Position numbers and translations under genes: made by a program
Part shown: positions 12,248 through 22,821 of the stretch, in pieces
Numbering within the stretch: position 1 is the first letter of the stretch
How the letters are laid out: each line of letters begins with the position of its first letter
Notes under the pieces: model-generated
What the model saw: only the letters and a program-made list of their open reading frames with translations
What the model was told of the DNA's origin: nothing
Databases searched by the model: none
Assembly: GCA_963971535.1 (NCBI GenBank)
Contig: OZ020591.1
Location: 19,410,290-19,474,289 of the forward strand
Length of the DNA: 64,000 bases
Direction of reading: 5' to 3'
From: Notolepis coatsorum
Taxonomy: Eukaryota; Chordata; Actinopteri; Aulopiformes; Paralepididae

Positions 12248-13142
12248 CACTTTCCCCGCCATAGGTTATATCCATCAATATAGCCAGTCTGCCAGCACTA
12301 TAACCCTATGGAGATGTTCACCTTCTTTGCAGGGCTATAACTTTTTAAATTGTATTGCTAAATTGACATTACTATGGCCCATTCAACATCGATTATCTAT
12401 CGTTCAGGATGTGGGAACGTTATACTTTTTCATTCATACAAAAATACCTTCTAGAATATAAGTATGTTTTTATCGTTTTCTGCAGTAATTCCTAGAACGT
12501 GAGTTATAGGCCTAAACGCATATATAGATTATCGATTGCCGTTTATTCCCCAGACACGCTATATAAAAAAATTCAACTGTGTATGATCCTATACGTTATG
12601 CGTCATCATGCGTGAAAGGAGGGGGGGGGGGGGTCGTTTATAATTCCGTGATCGTTAGTAAATGCTTTATGTAGTATGGGTGGTATATTGATCAGATCGG
12701 TTTGCAGTGAAATTTATAAACAATTGGGCTGAAAACAGCGTTAGTGTCCTCTTACCGTGCGTCAATGAGACTGGCGGTGAAAGATCCCAGGTATAGGACG
12801 TCGATCGCCTAGGTCCATTTCCGGTTTGTATGTCGCAATAAACGCCAAAATCATATAGATTCATCCGGCGACAATATCTGACGGCCGGATGAATTTAATT
12901 GATGCACAGCAGCCATATCCTGTTTACCAGTGTAACTCGCCCGACCATCCACCAGGCGGCGGTATTGAGCCGTCGTTGTATTGAGCCGTAGGGTCCAGCT
13001 GCAGCACCGGAGGTGTATATATGAATTATGAATGCCATGGCGAAAACATTTTATATTGATCTCAATATCGCTGTACAGCGTGGTCTGGCGGTCAAAGCAT
13101 GGCGGGCAATAACGTTTTAAAGCGTTTCCGGCGGTGGATGTG
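12248..13142 (+). mobile_element. piggyBac-like non-autonomous element (895 bp)
   Basis: Bounded by TTAA at 12244-12247 and 13143-13146. The left end CACTTTCCCCGCCATAGG and the inverted right end CACATCCACCGCC are imperfect TIRs. It shares the 'tttgcagggctataactttt' block near its left end with 9820 and 16221, and lies in reverse orientation to the related 18759-19687. Confidence 0.8.
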
Positions 13143-13421
13143 TTAAAGTGCAGGAATGTTGTGTTTTGATGTTCTACGGGCGAGTGCTGCATCTCCTCAA
13201 CCCTCCGTTACCGAATGTAAAATCCAATGTTATTATAATGTTAGCGCCACGCAGACTATTTGATTCCTTGACTAGGAAAACCTAAATGAAAAACTAATGC
13301 TTTCACTGTATAAATATTCTCCCATTTCATCCATTTTAGATGATGACAATCAGACTGAGGCTGCAGCTAGTGCTAGTGGATCTCGCGCACCTTATCCTTT
13401 CACGCTCGCACAGCGTGTCAA

Positions 13422-13454
13422 ATGACTCGGGGGGGGGGGGGGGGGGGGGGGGGG
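13422..13454. repeat. Poly-G run
   Basis: About 33 consecutive G with no interruption, inside the hAT element. Its exact length is likely to be uncertain in assembly. Confidence 0.9.
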
Positions 13455-13496
13455 TGAACGAGTGTCACGAGCAGTCACAAAATGTGTGGTGTGTAG

Positions 13497-14213
13497 TAGG
13501 GATGCACGATAATTATCGGGCAGATACCAGCTATTATGACGTCATCCCGATAAACCCGATAAAATTATTGATAGCTCCGATAATTTTTTTTTTTTTTTTT
13601 TTACACTTTTTCTTTTACACTTTTTTTTTAAAATCTTTTTTTCTTTTTGTGTCAACGTTCACACGCACAATATATGCTTACTTAGGATTTTACTTGATTC
13701 AACAACAAAGCAGTCGGGGCAATGGCAAGCCGAAAACGGTCGAAAATTTGGTTATTTGAAGTTTGGATTTAAATATTTTTTTTACAACTGAGGCTAAAGT
13801 ACCGAAAAAAGGTACCGTTGGGTACCGGTATCGATTCACAGGTACCGGTACCCATCCCTACTGACAAAGCACAATACCTGTTGGTTTTTAGTTCACTCAT
13901 TGTTCAGGGAAACACATTGTTAATGACATTGACGGATTGTGAATTTTGTGAATGACTCAAATTATATTTATTTGGAAAAATAAATATAGTCACTTTATTT
14001 GAAGAGTCAAAACTGTTCTCTTGGCTTTGTTTTGTTCATAGTAGTAACGCTCATGTCATGATAAATCTGGTTAGGTCAAAACTACAGGAATATACATAAA
14101 AAAATATATATTATAATACAATAAATTATATATAATATCAGTTATCGGTATCGACCTTGAGGAGCAGAAAGTTATCGATATCGGGGTCAAAAAATCAATA
14201 TTGTGCACCCCTA
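13497..14213. mobile_element. hAT MITE (717 bp) with a partial second element inside
   Basis: Ends TAGGGATGCACGATAATTA and, inverted, TAGGGGTGCACAATATTG. It is flanked by the exact 8-bp duplication GTGTGTAG (13489-13496, 14214-14221). The piece around 13650-13860, ending GGTACCCATCCCTA, is a partial copy of another hAT-like unit that recurs reversed at 43508-43740. Confidence 0.85.
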
Positions 14214-14627
14214 GTGTGTAGTGTCGAAGGATGGGAGACTGAGGCGGTGTGTTGAAAGAGAACTCTGAACGTGTATTCAGCAGAGAAAACACAACAACAC
14301 TCCATGACGTTACTACTAGACGCTAAAACTGTCTACCTGCCGACAGGAAGACAACACTCTAGTGTCCGTGCGGAACCAATATTCCCAACAACAGTTCCGT
14401 AGGTGAATTATGTCTAATCACCACAGGTGAAAGCTTTGCACCCTTACGCCACGGTAAAAGCCTCGGAATTTCGGTAGGTGAATTGCTTTCCTAGATGTTA
14501 CTTATGTGTCAGTTTATGTTTTTACTTTTAACCTTTATTTATACAGGTAGGTTTTTGATAACAAATTCTCTTTTACAATAACGACCTGTTGAATGTAACT
14601 ACAGTTCAATAGATTAAATTAGTTTAA

Positions 14628-15544
14628 CTCTTTCAGTGCCAGCAGGGGGCGCACGATTTAGTGCTTGAATGCCCACCATCCACTTCAATGTTAGCGTTAA
14701 TATCGCCTAATCTATGCTTTAAATTATGGCTATGTGTCTAATCTGCCCATCGCTTATCAATGACTCATTTTCCAGTCAACATTGTCGAAGCGGATTGTTT
14801 TTTTATCGGTTCATTTCCGTTTTATAGCATCTTGAACAGCCCTCGTTTTCAAGGAAAATAAAAATATTCCATAATAAACGGAATATTCGAGAATACACAA
14901 ACTTTCAAATTTGTCTGCCTATTTATGAATCTTTTCAAATAAACGCTAGATTATCGATAGTATATGTGTACGTATGCACGCTATATAGGCGATCTGATAT
15001 CTGATCTGATATATTTCCTGATCGCTCGCACAGCCAAACAGCCACATCACACATAGGGGAAAAGCTTATATCTCCGTGAAAACGGGTCTGATTATCCTAA
15101 GACTGGTAAAATAGATTCCTTACCTGAGATCAGATGTTATCCAAAAAGATTATTCCAATTCCTGATCGCCATTCCAAAAATCTATCCTTTTATTGATCCA
15201 ACGCTACATACTGTAAACACATATTACACGCTGTTCTGATGGTCCACAATGACTGGGATCATCTCCGGTTACATGCGTGAGAAGTTAAATGTGGATTCCG
15301 GATTTTTTTCTCTCATCCATTTTCATTGAGTCCATTCCAAAAGGGTGCATTACCATCTGGGAGACGATAGGGGGCGCTTTTTTCACATCTGAGCTCCTGA
15401 TGGGGCTGGTTTCCCAACGGTAGACTCGGTTGATGAAATATGAATTCAGAGCGCTAATAAAAAAGAAATCACGCTAATTGTCGTGGTGGGCATTCAGGGG
15501 GCGGGCTGATAACACGTGTTATGTCGTGGCTGGCATCCAAAATG
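14628..15544. mobile_element. piggyBac-like non-autonomous element (917 bp)
   Basis: Bounded by TTAA at 14624-14627 and 15545-15548. It starts CTCTTTCAGTGCCAGCAGGG and ends with the inverted GGCATCCAAAATG. Same subfamily as 5167-6600. Confidence 0.78.
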
Positions 15545-16220
15545 TTAAGAGAATCTCAAATACATAATTTTATTTGTGTAGTTAATTTCTTTTTTTTACA
15601 GTTTTTGTATTTTTCCGACATGGGGGCATAAATGACAATCAGAAATGTCAAGTTGCATGTTGGTATTCTAACCAGCTTAGTTCTGTTGCATTTCCAATTT
15701 ATTTAAATTATAAATTTAACAATTTATCGGGAATCGATAAAGAATTGGATCGATAAGCAGAATCGATAATGGAATCGGTATCGATAAAATCTGATCAATT
15801 CCCATCCCTACAACACGCTCTGTTCAAAGGTTAGCTGGTAAAATGAACTCCACAACGGCTTGCATCATCGCCAGAGGATAATCAGTGTACCTTGTTATGG
15901 TGTTGATAAATCACTTTGTTTATCATAACCACACACACACACACACAACGCCCCAGAGTTTCCCCAATGTGATCAATAAAGGAATATCTTATTTTATGTT
16001 TTAAATAAGTCTGCATTCTGTTTTCAGTTTTTGGTATAAAGAACCTTTGGCTATTTATGTAAAGGACCATAACCTACCTTAAAGGTAGAGTCTGTCATGT
16101 CGTCAAACAGCCATGTCTATACTCTTTCTAGAGCCATTTTAACATGTTGAGGCATTGACTCTGTCTAGAGACTCATTTAAACGTGTTGTGGTATTGACTC
16201 TTTCTATAGACGCATTTTAA

Positions 16221-17164
16221 CACTTTGGTCGCCAGGCTTATATTTTTAATATACCATCCTCCGCCAGCTCTATTTGTCTATGGGGATGTTTACCTTCTTT
16301 GCAGAGCTATAACTTTTTAAATTGTATTGCTAAATTGACATTACTATGGCCCGTTCAACGTCAAGTATATTGTTCAGGGTGTAGCAACGTTATACTTTTT
16401 CATTCACATATTCATACTAAAATACGGTCTAAAGTATAAGTATGTTTTTATCGTTTTCTGCAGCTTTCTCCAGAACGTGATTTATAGCCCCAAATGCATT
16501 ATATTGATGATCAAATACAGTTTGATAGGAATCTGCGCGAGATAAAAAATTTCAAATGGACGTGCTTCTAGAAGTTACTACTGATCATCTGATGTTGACC
16601 GGATGGGGGGAGGGTCGTTTATAATTCCGTGGCCAACGTTAGATGATTCATCTAGTGTGGGTGATATGATCATTAGAGCAGTTAGTATCGAACACGTTAA
16701 AAAACAACGCTGAATCTTACCGTAGCTTCCTCATAGTGTTGGGCGATGAGCGTGGAACAGAAATATTCCTATTATGGGATGTAGAAATATGCGATCCATT
16801 TCCAGGTTGTATAATAGTATATACGTCCAAATCATGTTGTTTATCGAGTTATTGGTAACGGATTGCTATCTGTTGTGTCTAGCTCGAGTCCTGGGACTAT
16901 TACCGAGTGATCGGACCGAATTGGAATGAGCACCAGCTTCCATTTCCTGTTTCCGCTCTGGGCGATCCGCCGATCGGCCACCAGATGGCGCTCTTGAACC
17001 GTTGGAGAGTTGAGAGGGGATCAACAGTAGATCTCAAGTTTCCGGGGGAGAAATATATAGATAATAGATTTTTGAAATATTGATATCAAAGACGTGGTAC
17101 GGCGTCTTTGGCAGAATGAGCATGGCGGGGAATGACGTGGTACAGCGTTTGGGCGACCATAGTG
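16221..17164 (+). mobile_element. piggyBac-like non-autonomous element (944 bp)
   Basis: Bounded by TTAA at 16217-16220 and 17165-17168, both from minisatellite units. Ends CACTTTGGTCGCC and, inverted, CACTATGGTCGCC. Closely related to 9820-10770. Confidence 0.85.
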
Positions 17165-17269
17165 TTAATGTGTTGTATTGACTCTTTCTAGAGACAAATT
17201 TTAATGTGTTGTATTGACTCTTTTCTAGAAATGCATTTTAACGTGTTGTGGTATTGACTCTTTCTAGAG

Positions 17270-18515
17270 CAGGGGTGGCCAACCCGAGGCTTGCGAGCCG
17301 CATGTGGCTCTTTGCCCGTCAATGTGCGGCTCTTCCATACATTAAAAAATATAAATAAATTGCTTTTTTCTTTTTTTTTTTTTCTTCTTTTTTTTTATGT
17401 CACTCATTCCATAAGGACGTAGAATAAACATTTAAAACAAATATTAAATGGTCCATTTGCATGTTCTTGGTATCTGAATCTAGGGACATATGGATCAGTG
17501 TCAGAAATATTGTGTCTGTTACTAGGCTTGAGTAAATTGTAATGAACCAAAGGAGAATATCAATTCTATTTAAAACATTTTTTATCTTTGACTGTGAATA
17601 ACACCATGCTAAAATTGACCAGACCTGAAAAATCTAAGCAAATGAATAAAGGGAAGATGATTAAACAGAAGGTTTTGTAGATACAGTACTGAATTCTGCC
17701 ATCTTTTTTATAATGTAAATTTCTCCACCATTTTTCATCATATTGCAACACCATTTTTTGCAAGACGTTCACAGAAAGGTAGAGAAACTAACTGCGTTCT
17801 GTTTTATGGCAATAACGTTCAGGTTTGTGGGAGATAATCCCAAAAAATAAGAGAAATAAAAAAGTGAAGTCAGATGATTGACGGGGGCTGGTGTGAGCTG
17901 GGTATGGTAGTTTTTCAAAATTTGAAAGCCCTGAGTCTCTTCCTTCAAAAGACTACACTCACTTTTGGCTGTGCCACTTCCTCCTGTCAATATGCGCCGG
18001 TTTCCGACTCAATGCCCTGAGATTTCTATAATCTTATATTTCACTAATAACAGTTAAAATAATTGGTAAACAAACGTAATTCTGAAAATATACACTTTTA
18101 CTGTATATCTCGGGCTTAAGAGGTTAACCCTGTGAGGCCCAAATTAAAAAGACATTAGCAACTTCAGAGGCCAGAGGGTGGGACATAAACACATTTACTA
18201 TCAAATAGCATTGTGAGGCTGAACAACAGGACCAATTGACTATACATGTGCATAAAAATCTTTAAATAAACATTCTTTTTTTAAATGGCTAAAAGTGATT
18301 TTGTAATTTTGCAACCATGGGTCTCACAGGGTACTTTTAACCCTGTGAGGCCCAAATAAAAAAGACATTAGCAACTTCAGAGGGCGAGACCTATAAACAC
18401 ATGAAGGGTGCCGTGACTGAAAAAAAAGTTGAGAAACGCTGGTATATGGTGTGGCTCTTTGTGGTACCATAGTCATTTTTGTGGCTCTTAGTCTCTGACT
18501 GGTTGGCCACCCCTG
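17270..18515. mobile_element. hAT-Charlie-type element (1.25 kb)
   Basis: Ends CAGGGGTGGCCAACC and, inverted, CAGGGGTGGCCAACCAG. It is flanked by the exact 8-bp duplication TTCTAGAG (17262-17269, 18516-18523), which is part of the minisatellite unit. The inside is composite: 17440-17630 matches the arm of the foldback unit at 23754-24609, and 18123-18340 is a TTAA-started unit with CCCTGTGAGGCCC ends. No transposase was seen. Confidence 0.88.
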
Positions 18516-18758
18516 TTCTAGAGACTCATTTTAACATGTTGTAGTATTGACTCTTTCTATAGACGCATTTTAACGTGTTGTGGTATTGACTCTATAGACT
18601 TATTTTAACGTGTTGTGGTATTGACTCTTTTCTAGAGACTCATTTTAACATGTTGTGGTATTGACTCTATATACTTATTTTAACGCGTTGTGGTATTGAT
18701 TATTTTCTAGAGACGCATTTTAACATGTTGTGGTATTGACTCTATAGACGTATTTTAA

Positions 18759-19687
18759 CACACGTTAACGGCGTAAATCGTTATTGCCCGCCATGCGTTG
18801 AACGGCAACAACGGCGTATCACGTGTTTGGGATCAATATTACATTTATTCGCCATGGCATTCATAATTCATCCAGCCTCCCTCCGGATCGCAGCCGGACC
18901 CTGTTCTAATATTGCAACGCCTCAATACCGCCGCCTGGTGGATGGTCGGGCGAGTTACACTCACGCCAAACCGGAAGTGGCGATCGGTGCATCGAGGAAA
19001 TTCTTCCGCCCAGAGATATATTGTGGCGTGGATCAATATACACACTCGAGTGCATTTGGATCGCTTTCGAAACGCAATAATCGATATGATTTCGGCGTTT
19101 ATTGCGTCATACAAACCGGAAATGGATCTAGCAGATCGACATCAAATAATTGGGATATTTTTCCTGCAGTCTCATCGGCGAACGGTAAGAGGAAACTAAC
19201 GTTACTTTCAGCTTGATTGTCCATTTCTTTGTTTGCAATCAGTCTGATCAATATATCAACCCATACTAAATAAAGCCGTTACTGACGATCAAGGAATTAT
19301 AAACGACCCCCCCCCCCTTTCCTTCACGCATGATGAAGCATAATGTATACCGATCATATACATTTGAATTTTTTAATATAGCGTGTATAGGAAAGAAACG
19401 TCAATCGATAATCTATCATATGCTTCAGGGCCTATAACTAGCGTTAACTAGCATTAAAAACATACTTATATTCTCGACGGTATTAACACAACAATGTATG
19501 AATGAAAAAATATAACGTTCCCACATCCTGAACGATAGATAATCGATGTTGAATGCGCCATAGTAATGCAGATATTGCTATAATATTTAAAAAGTTATAG
19601 CCCTGCAAAGAAGGTAAACCTCTCCATAGGCTTACAGCGGTGGCAGAGAGGGCATAATGATGGGCACAATGCATGGCGCCCAATGTG
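18759..19687 (-). mobile_element. piggyBac-like non-autonomous element (929 bp)
   Basis: Bounded by TTAA at 18755-18758 and 19688-19691, again in minisatellite units. It carries the conserved 'aaaaagttatagccctgcaa' block near its right end, so it is inverted relative to 12248-13142. The right end is 68 bp from the next pank1 exon. Confidence 0.83.
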
Positions 19688-19755
19688 TTAATGTGTTGTG
19701 GTATTGACTCTTTTCTAGAGACGCATTTTAACATGTGGTATTTGTTGTTTTCTAG

Positions 19756-19879
19756 TTTTGGTCACATGATGAGTAAGGAGAAGAGGGATAGCATCAGCAA
19801 GGAGGACCTGGCCAGGGCAACGCTCGTCACCATCACCAATAACATAGGATCCATAGCACGCATGTGTGCCGTCAACGAG
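19756..19879 (+). CDS. pank1: Pantothenate kinase 1, internal exon
   Basis: The 124-bp exon starts with T, which completes the Ser codon begun as AG at 8550-8551. It encodes [20 protein letters not shown], then [20 protein letters not shown] and E. The [29 protein letters not shown] stretch matches PANK1; PANK2 has REAVSKED here. The acceptor is ttgttttctag and the donor GAG|gtacac, phase 0. The acceptor region is the shrunken end of a minisatellite, so only about 16 bp of non-repeat intron precede the exon. The following intron carries mir-107. Confidence 0.96.
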
Positions 19880-20085
19880 GTACACGCACACATCTCCACA
19901 CACACACACACACATTTCTTTCATTATCTTGCAGTAGGTTTTGAGGTAAGAAACGTATACAACACATATAAACGGGTGTTCACTAACTTATGATCCATTG
20001 TTACAACATTGGGTGTGTTAACACTGGTGTTTATTTAGGCTTTACTATCGGACAGGCTTCTCCCATCGCACGTCATGAGTGTTTT

Positions 20086-20165
20086 TGTGTGCTGTGAGCT
20101 TCTTTACAGTGTTGCCTTGTGGCATGGCGATCAAGCAGCATTGTACAGGGCTATCATAGCACACA
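20086..20165 (+). ncRNA. mir107: microRNA mir-107 hairpin in a pank1 intron
   Basis: The 3p arm at 20134-20156 begins AGCAGCATTGTACAGGG and ends CTATCA. The final TCA separates miR-107 from miR-103, which ends TGA. The 5p arm is at 20097-20119 (agcttctttacagtgttgcc). The stem base pairs tgtgtgct (20086-20093) with agcacaca (20158-20165) without mismatch. It lies 207 bp after the exon ending at 19879 on the gene's strand, the same place as in vertebrate PANK1, and is presumably processed from the pank1 transcript. Known role of the family: repression of metabolic and cell-cycle mRNAs through the GCAGCAU seed. Confidence 0.97.
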
Positions 20166-20399
20166 GAGCTGCAGCTGAGACGAGCATTAACCAACACACG
20201 CATTATATGCTGTATCTCTCTGTAAAACTCACTCTTGTCTTGTTTACAAATCACAGTCTCGGTTGGGTATTCTGCTCCAAGTGGAGAGAGTCACATTGTT
20301 ATCCTCTGTACATTGTGTTATGATATCCTAACTGCAATCTGTCAGTCACATGGAATCCACTGGGAGCGTCGTATTCTGTGTGTGGACTCTATTGTGTTG

Positions 20400-20400
<1 letters not shown>

Positions 20401-20430
<30 letters not shown>

Positions 20431-20742
20431 AATTGAACATTTTATTAACGGATTGCAAAATGGGTACAATACAGTACAGCTCAATACACACAATTGTTAA
20501 GGGGATGCAGACCAGAGAAAGACTTTCGTCTTGTTTACATCAGGGTCCCCCATTTTCAATTCATCATAACATAATATGACATACACGACATACAGGTAGA
20601 CAGTACTGTTGCATCTAGACATTTATGACATACCAGATCTACAAATATACAGTACTGTTTATGATACAAAAAGAGTCTAAAAAGAGAGTATATACATTTG
20701 AGGGGGAAGAAACTGTACATTGGAGGAGGTTGGGTAGGTGGG
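20401..20742 (-). mobile_element. LINE 3' end, 5'-truncated, - strand
   Basis: Starts with the (GATT)n tail and reads 'acggattgcaaaatgggtac', 'ggggatgcagaccagagaaa' and on to 'ggaggaggttgggtaggtgg', nearly the same as 36482-36780. It breaks off where the 23-bp array begins. Confidence 0.8.
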
Positions 20743-20757
20743 GTGTTCCTCCGGCAG

Positions 20758-21800
20758 ACTATGTTCTTCTACACAGAGAGCAGACTATATTCTACACACA
20801 GAGCAGACACTTCTACACACAGAGCAGACACTATTCTACACAGAGAGCAGACACTATTCTACACAGAGAGCAGACACTATTCTACACAGAGAGCAGACAC
20901 TATTCTACACAGAGAGCAGACACTATTCTACACAGAGAGCAGACACTATTCTACACAGAGAGCAGACACTATTCTACACAGAGCAGACACTATTCTACAC
21001 AGAGAGCAGACACTATTCTACACAGAGAGCAGACTCTATTCTACACAGAGAGCAGAGAGCAGACTATTCTACACAGAGAGCAGACACTATTCTACACAGA
21101 GAGCAGACTCTATTCTACACAGAGAGCAGACTATTCTACACAGAGAGCAGACACTATTCTACACAGAGCAGACACTATTCTACACAGAGAGCAGAGAGCA
21201 GACTATTCTACACAGAGAGCAGACTATTCTACACAGAGAGCAGACTCTATTCTACACACAGAGCAGACACTATTCTACACAGAGAGCAGACTCTATTCTA
21301 CACAGAGCAGACTCTATTCTACACAGAGAGCAGACTCTATTTACACAGAGAGCAGACTCTATTCTACACAGAGAGCAGACTATTCTACACAGAGAGCAGA
21401 CTCTATTCTACACACAGAGCAGACACTATTCTACACAGAGAGCAGACTCTATTCTACACAGAGCAGACTCTATTCTACACAGAGAGCAGACTCTATTTAC
21501 ACAGAGAGCAGACTCTATTCTACACAGAGAGCAGACTATTCTACACAGAGAGCAGACTCTATTCTACACAGAGAGCAGACTATTCTACACAGAGAGCAGA
21601 CACTATTCTATACAGAGAGCAGACTCTATTCTACACAGAGAGCAGACTCTATTCTACACACAGAGCATACTCTATTCTACACAGAGAGCAGACCCTATTC
21701 TACACAGAGAGCAGACACTATTCTACACAGAGAGCAACACTATTCTACACAGAGAGCAGACACTATTCTACACAGAGAGCAGACACTATTCTACACAGAG
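20758..21800. repeat. 23-bp minisatellite, about 45 copies
   Basis: Unit cactattctacacagagagc plus aga, with variants ctctattc, a short form lacking 'ctct', and doubled 'agagagc'. Because 23 is not a multiple of three and the unit has no stop in any frame, all three + frames stay open for about 370-430 codons and give the same peptide (YSTQRADTILHREQTLF-like). This is an artefact of the repeat, not a gene. Confidence 0.95.
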
Positions 21801-22093
21801 AGTTGGACGACGTGCCACTTGGCCACAAACTGCATAAACATGCAGATAATGCTCATTAAATTTAAATCTAATCTAATTATCCTTTTACAGCAGGCTGCTG
21901 TTCTGTAGCGCTAATGCTCCCCTTTGTGGTTAGAACAGGTATTACACATACACATTTTTGTTTTTTGTTTTTCTTTTCTAAACAGAATTGCATCTCTGCT
22001 ATACCTTAAATATCAGGTTAGGGAATCTTGTACGCTAATGCTTTTTTGTATGTTTGTTTACATTTCTTTATTATTATTATTATTATTATTATT

Positions 22094-22287
22094 TAGGGCT
22101 GACCCCCATTAGTCGAATAGTCGACTAATCGATCGAAAGGAGCCGTAGTCGACTGCCAACCTCTTAGGCGAATGCAAAAAAAAGGCCTCTTTTCTTTTGG
22201 AAAGAATGAAATAAAAATACTTTTTTTTTCTGCAAATTTTGGCGACTACAAGTCGACTATACAAATCCTTATTCGGGGACAGCCCTA
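22094..22287. mobile_element. hAT MITE (194 bp)
   Basis: Ends TAGGGCTGACCCCCATTAG and, inverted, TAGGGCTGTCCCCGAATAAG. Inserted in an (ATT)n run; flanks ttattatt and ttattata match at 7 of 8. A partial second copy starts at 26503 inside another hAT element. Confidence 0.8.
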
Positions 22288-22695
22288 TTATTATATATAT
22301 ATATATCTTTTTTTTTTACACATTATTTATTCGTTTATATTCTGAAAGGCGGGTGCATGTGTCAGATTAAACAAAGGAGACGCACATTTATACTTGTATT
22401 GCAAGGATTCCACTTCACATAGAGCTTGGGTTTGGCGCTCCATGTAGGTTACCAAAGAGACGTCTTCACTACCAACTTCAGATAGACTGCTGTATTTAAG
22501 ATATTCAGGGGAACAGTATTTCTATATTACGTGTCTTTGGTTTTTTTATACTGGTTTACCATGTTTTGCTTTCTTTCCACTAAATTACCGGTAAGCTTTT
22601 GTCGGTCGTGGTTTTTGTTTCCACATTCAACAAATAAATTGAGCATTCTGTTTGTGTGACATTTTTATAAATTTCTTTTGTCTCGCCCCAACCAG

Positions 22696-22821
22696 AAAAT
22701 TGAACGTGTGGTGTTTGTGGGGAATTTCCTGAGGATCAATACGGTGTCAACCAAACTGCTGGCCTACGCCATGGACTTCTGGTCGAAGGGACAACTCAAA
22801 GCCCTGTTCTTAGAACACGAG
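22696..22821 (+). CDS. pank1: Pantothenate kinase 1, penultimate exon
   Basis: The 126-bp exon is in phase 0 at both ends and encodes 42 residues: [20 protein letters not shown], then [20 protein letters not shown] and HE. By my count the Gly of FVGNFLR (codon 22720-22722) is the residue equivalent to human PANK2 Gly521, a frequent site of disease substitution, and it is kept here. The acceptor is ccccaaccag. The donor is GAG|gtcagt at 22822. The last 34 bp of the exon plus the donor are the seed of a 46-bp tandem array that follows at once, so 18 further copies of the same donor lie downstream. Confidence 0.96.

Larger units (their letters stand above)
11938..15810 (+). mobile_element. hAT element (ZBED-type) with three nested insertions
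   Basis: Ends are TAGGGATGGGAATC and, inverted, TAGGGATGGGAATTG. They are flanked by the perfect 8-bp duplication CAACACGC (11930-11937 and 15811-15818), the hAT hallmark. Near the left end it encodes a BED zinc finger (12080-12246). Inside lie two TTAA-flanked piggyBac-like elements (12248-13142, 14628-15544) and a second hAT unit (13497-14213), so it is older than all three. Past the first insert a stretch reads DDDNQTEAAASASGSRAPYP, as in the linker after a transposase BED domain. The catalytic domain is missing. Confidence 0.85.
16100..19740. repeat. 39-bp minisatellite split by three transposon insertions
   Basis: The unit 'gtattgactctttctagaga' plus 'ctcattttaacgtgttgtg' (about 39 bp) occurs at 16100-16220, 17165-17269, 18516-18758 and 19688-19740. 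The gaps are two piggyBac-like elements and one hAT element. Each unit contains TTAA and TTCTAGAG, the exact target sites used by the inserts. The array ends 16 bp before the pank1 exon at 19756. Confidence 0.9.

Noticed and set aside
20625-21908. Long + strand ORFs of 373-427 codons in three frames
   Set aside because: They are produced by a stop-free 23-bp tandem unit; all three frames give the same peptide, and no domain or splice context supports a gene.
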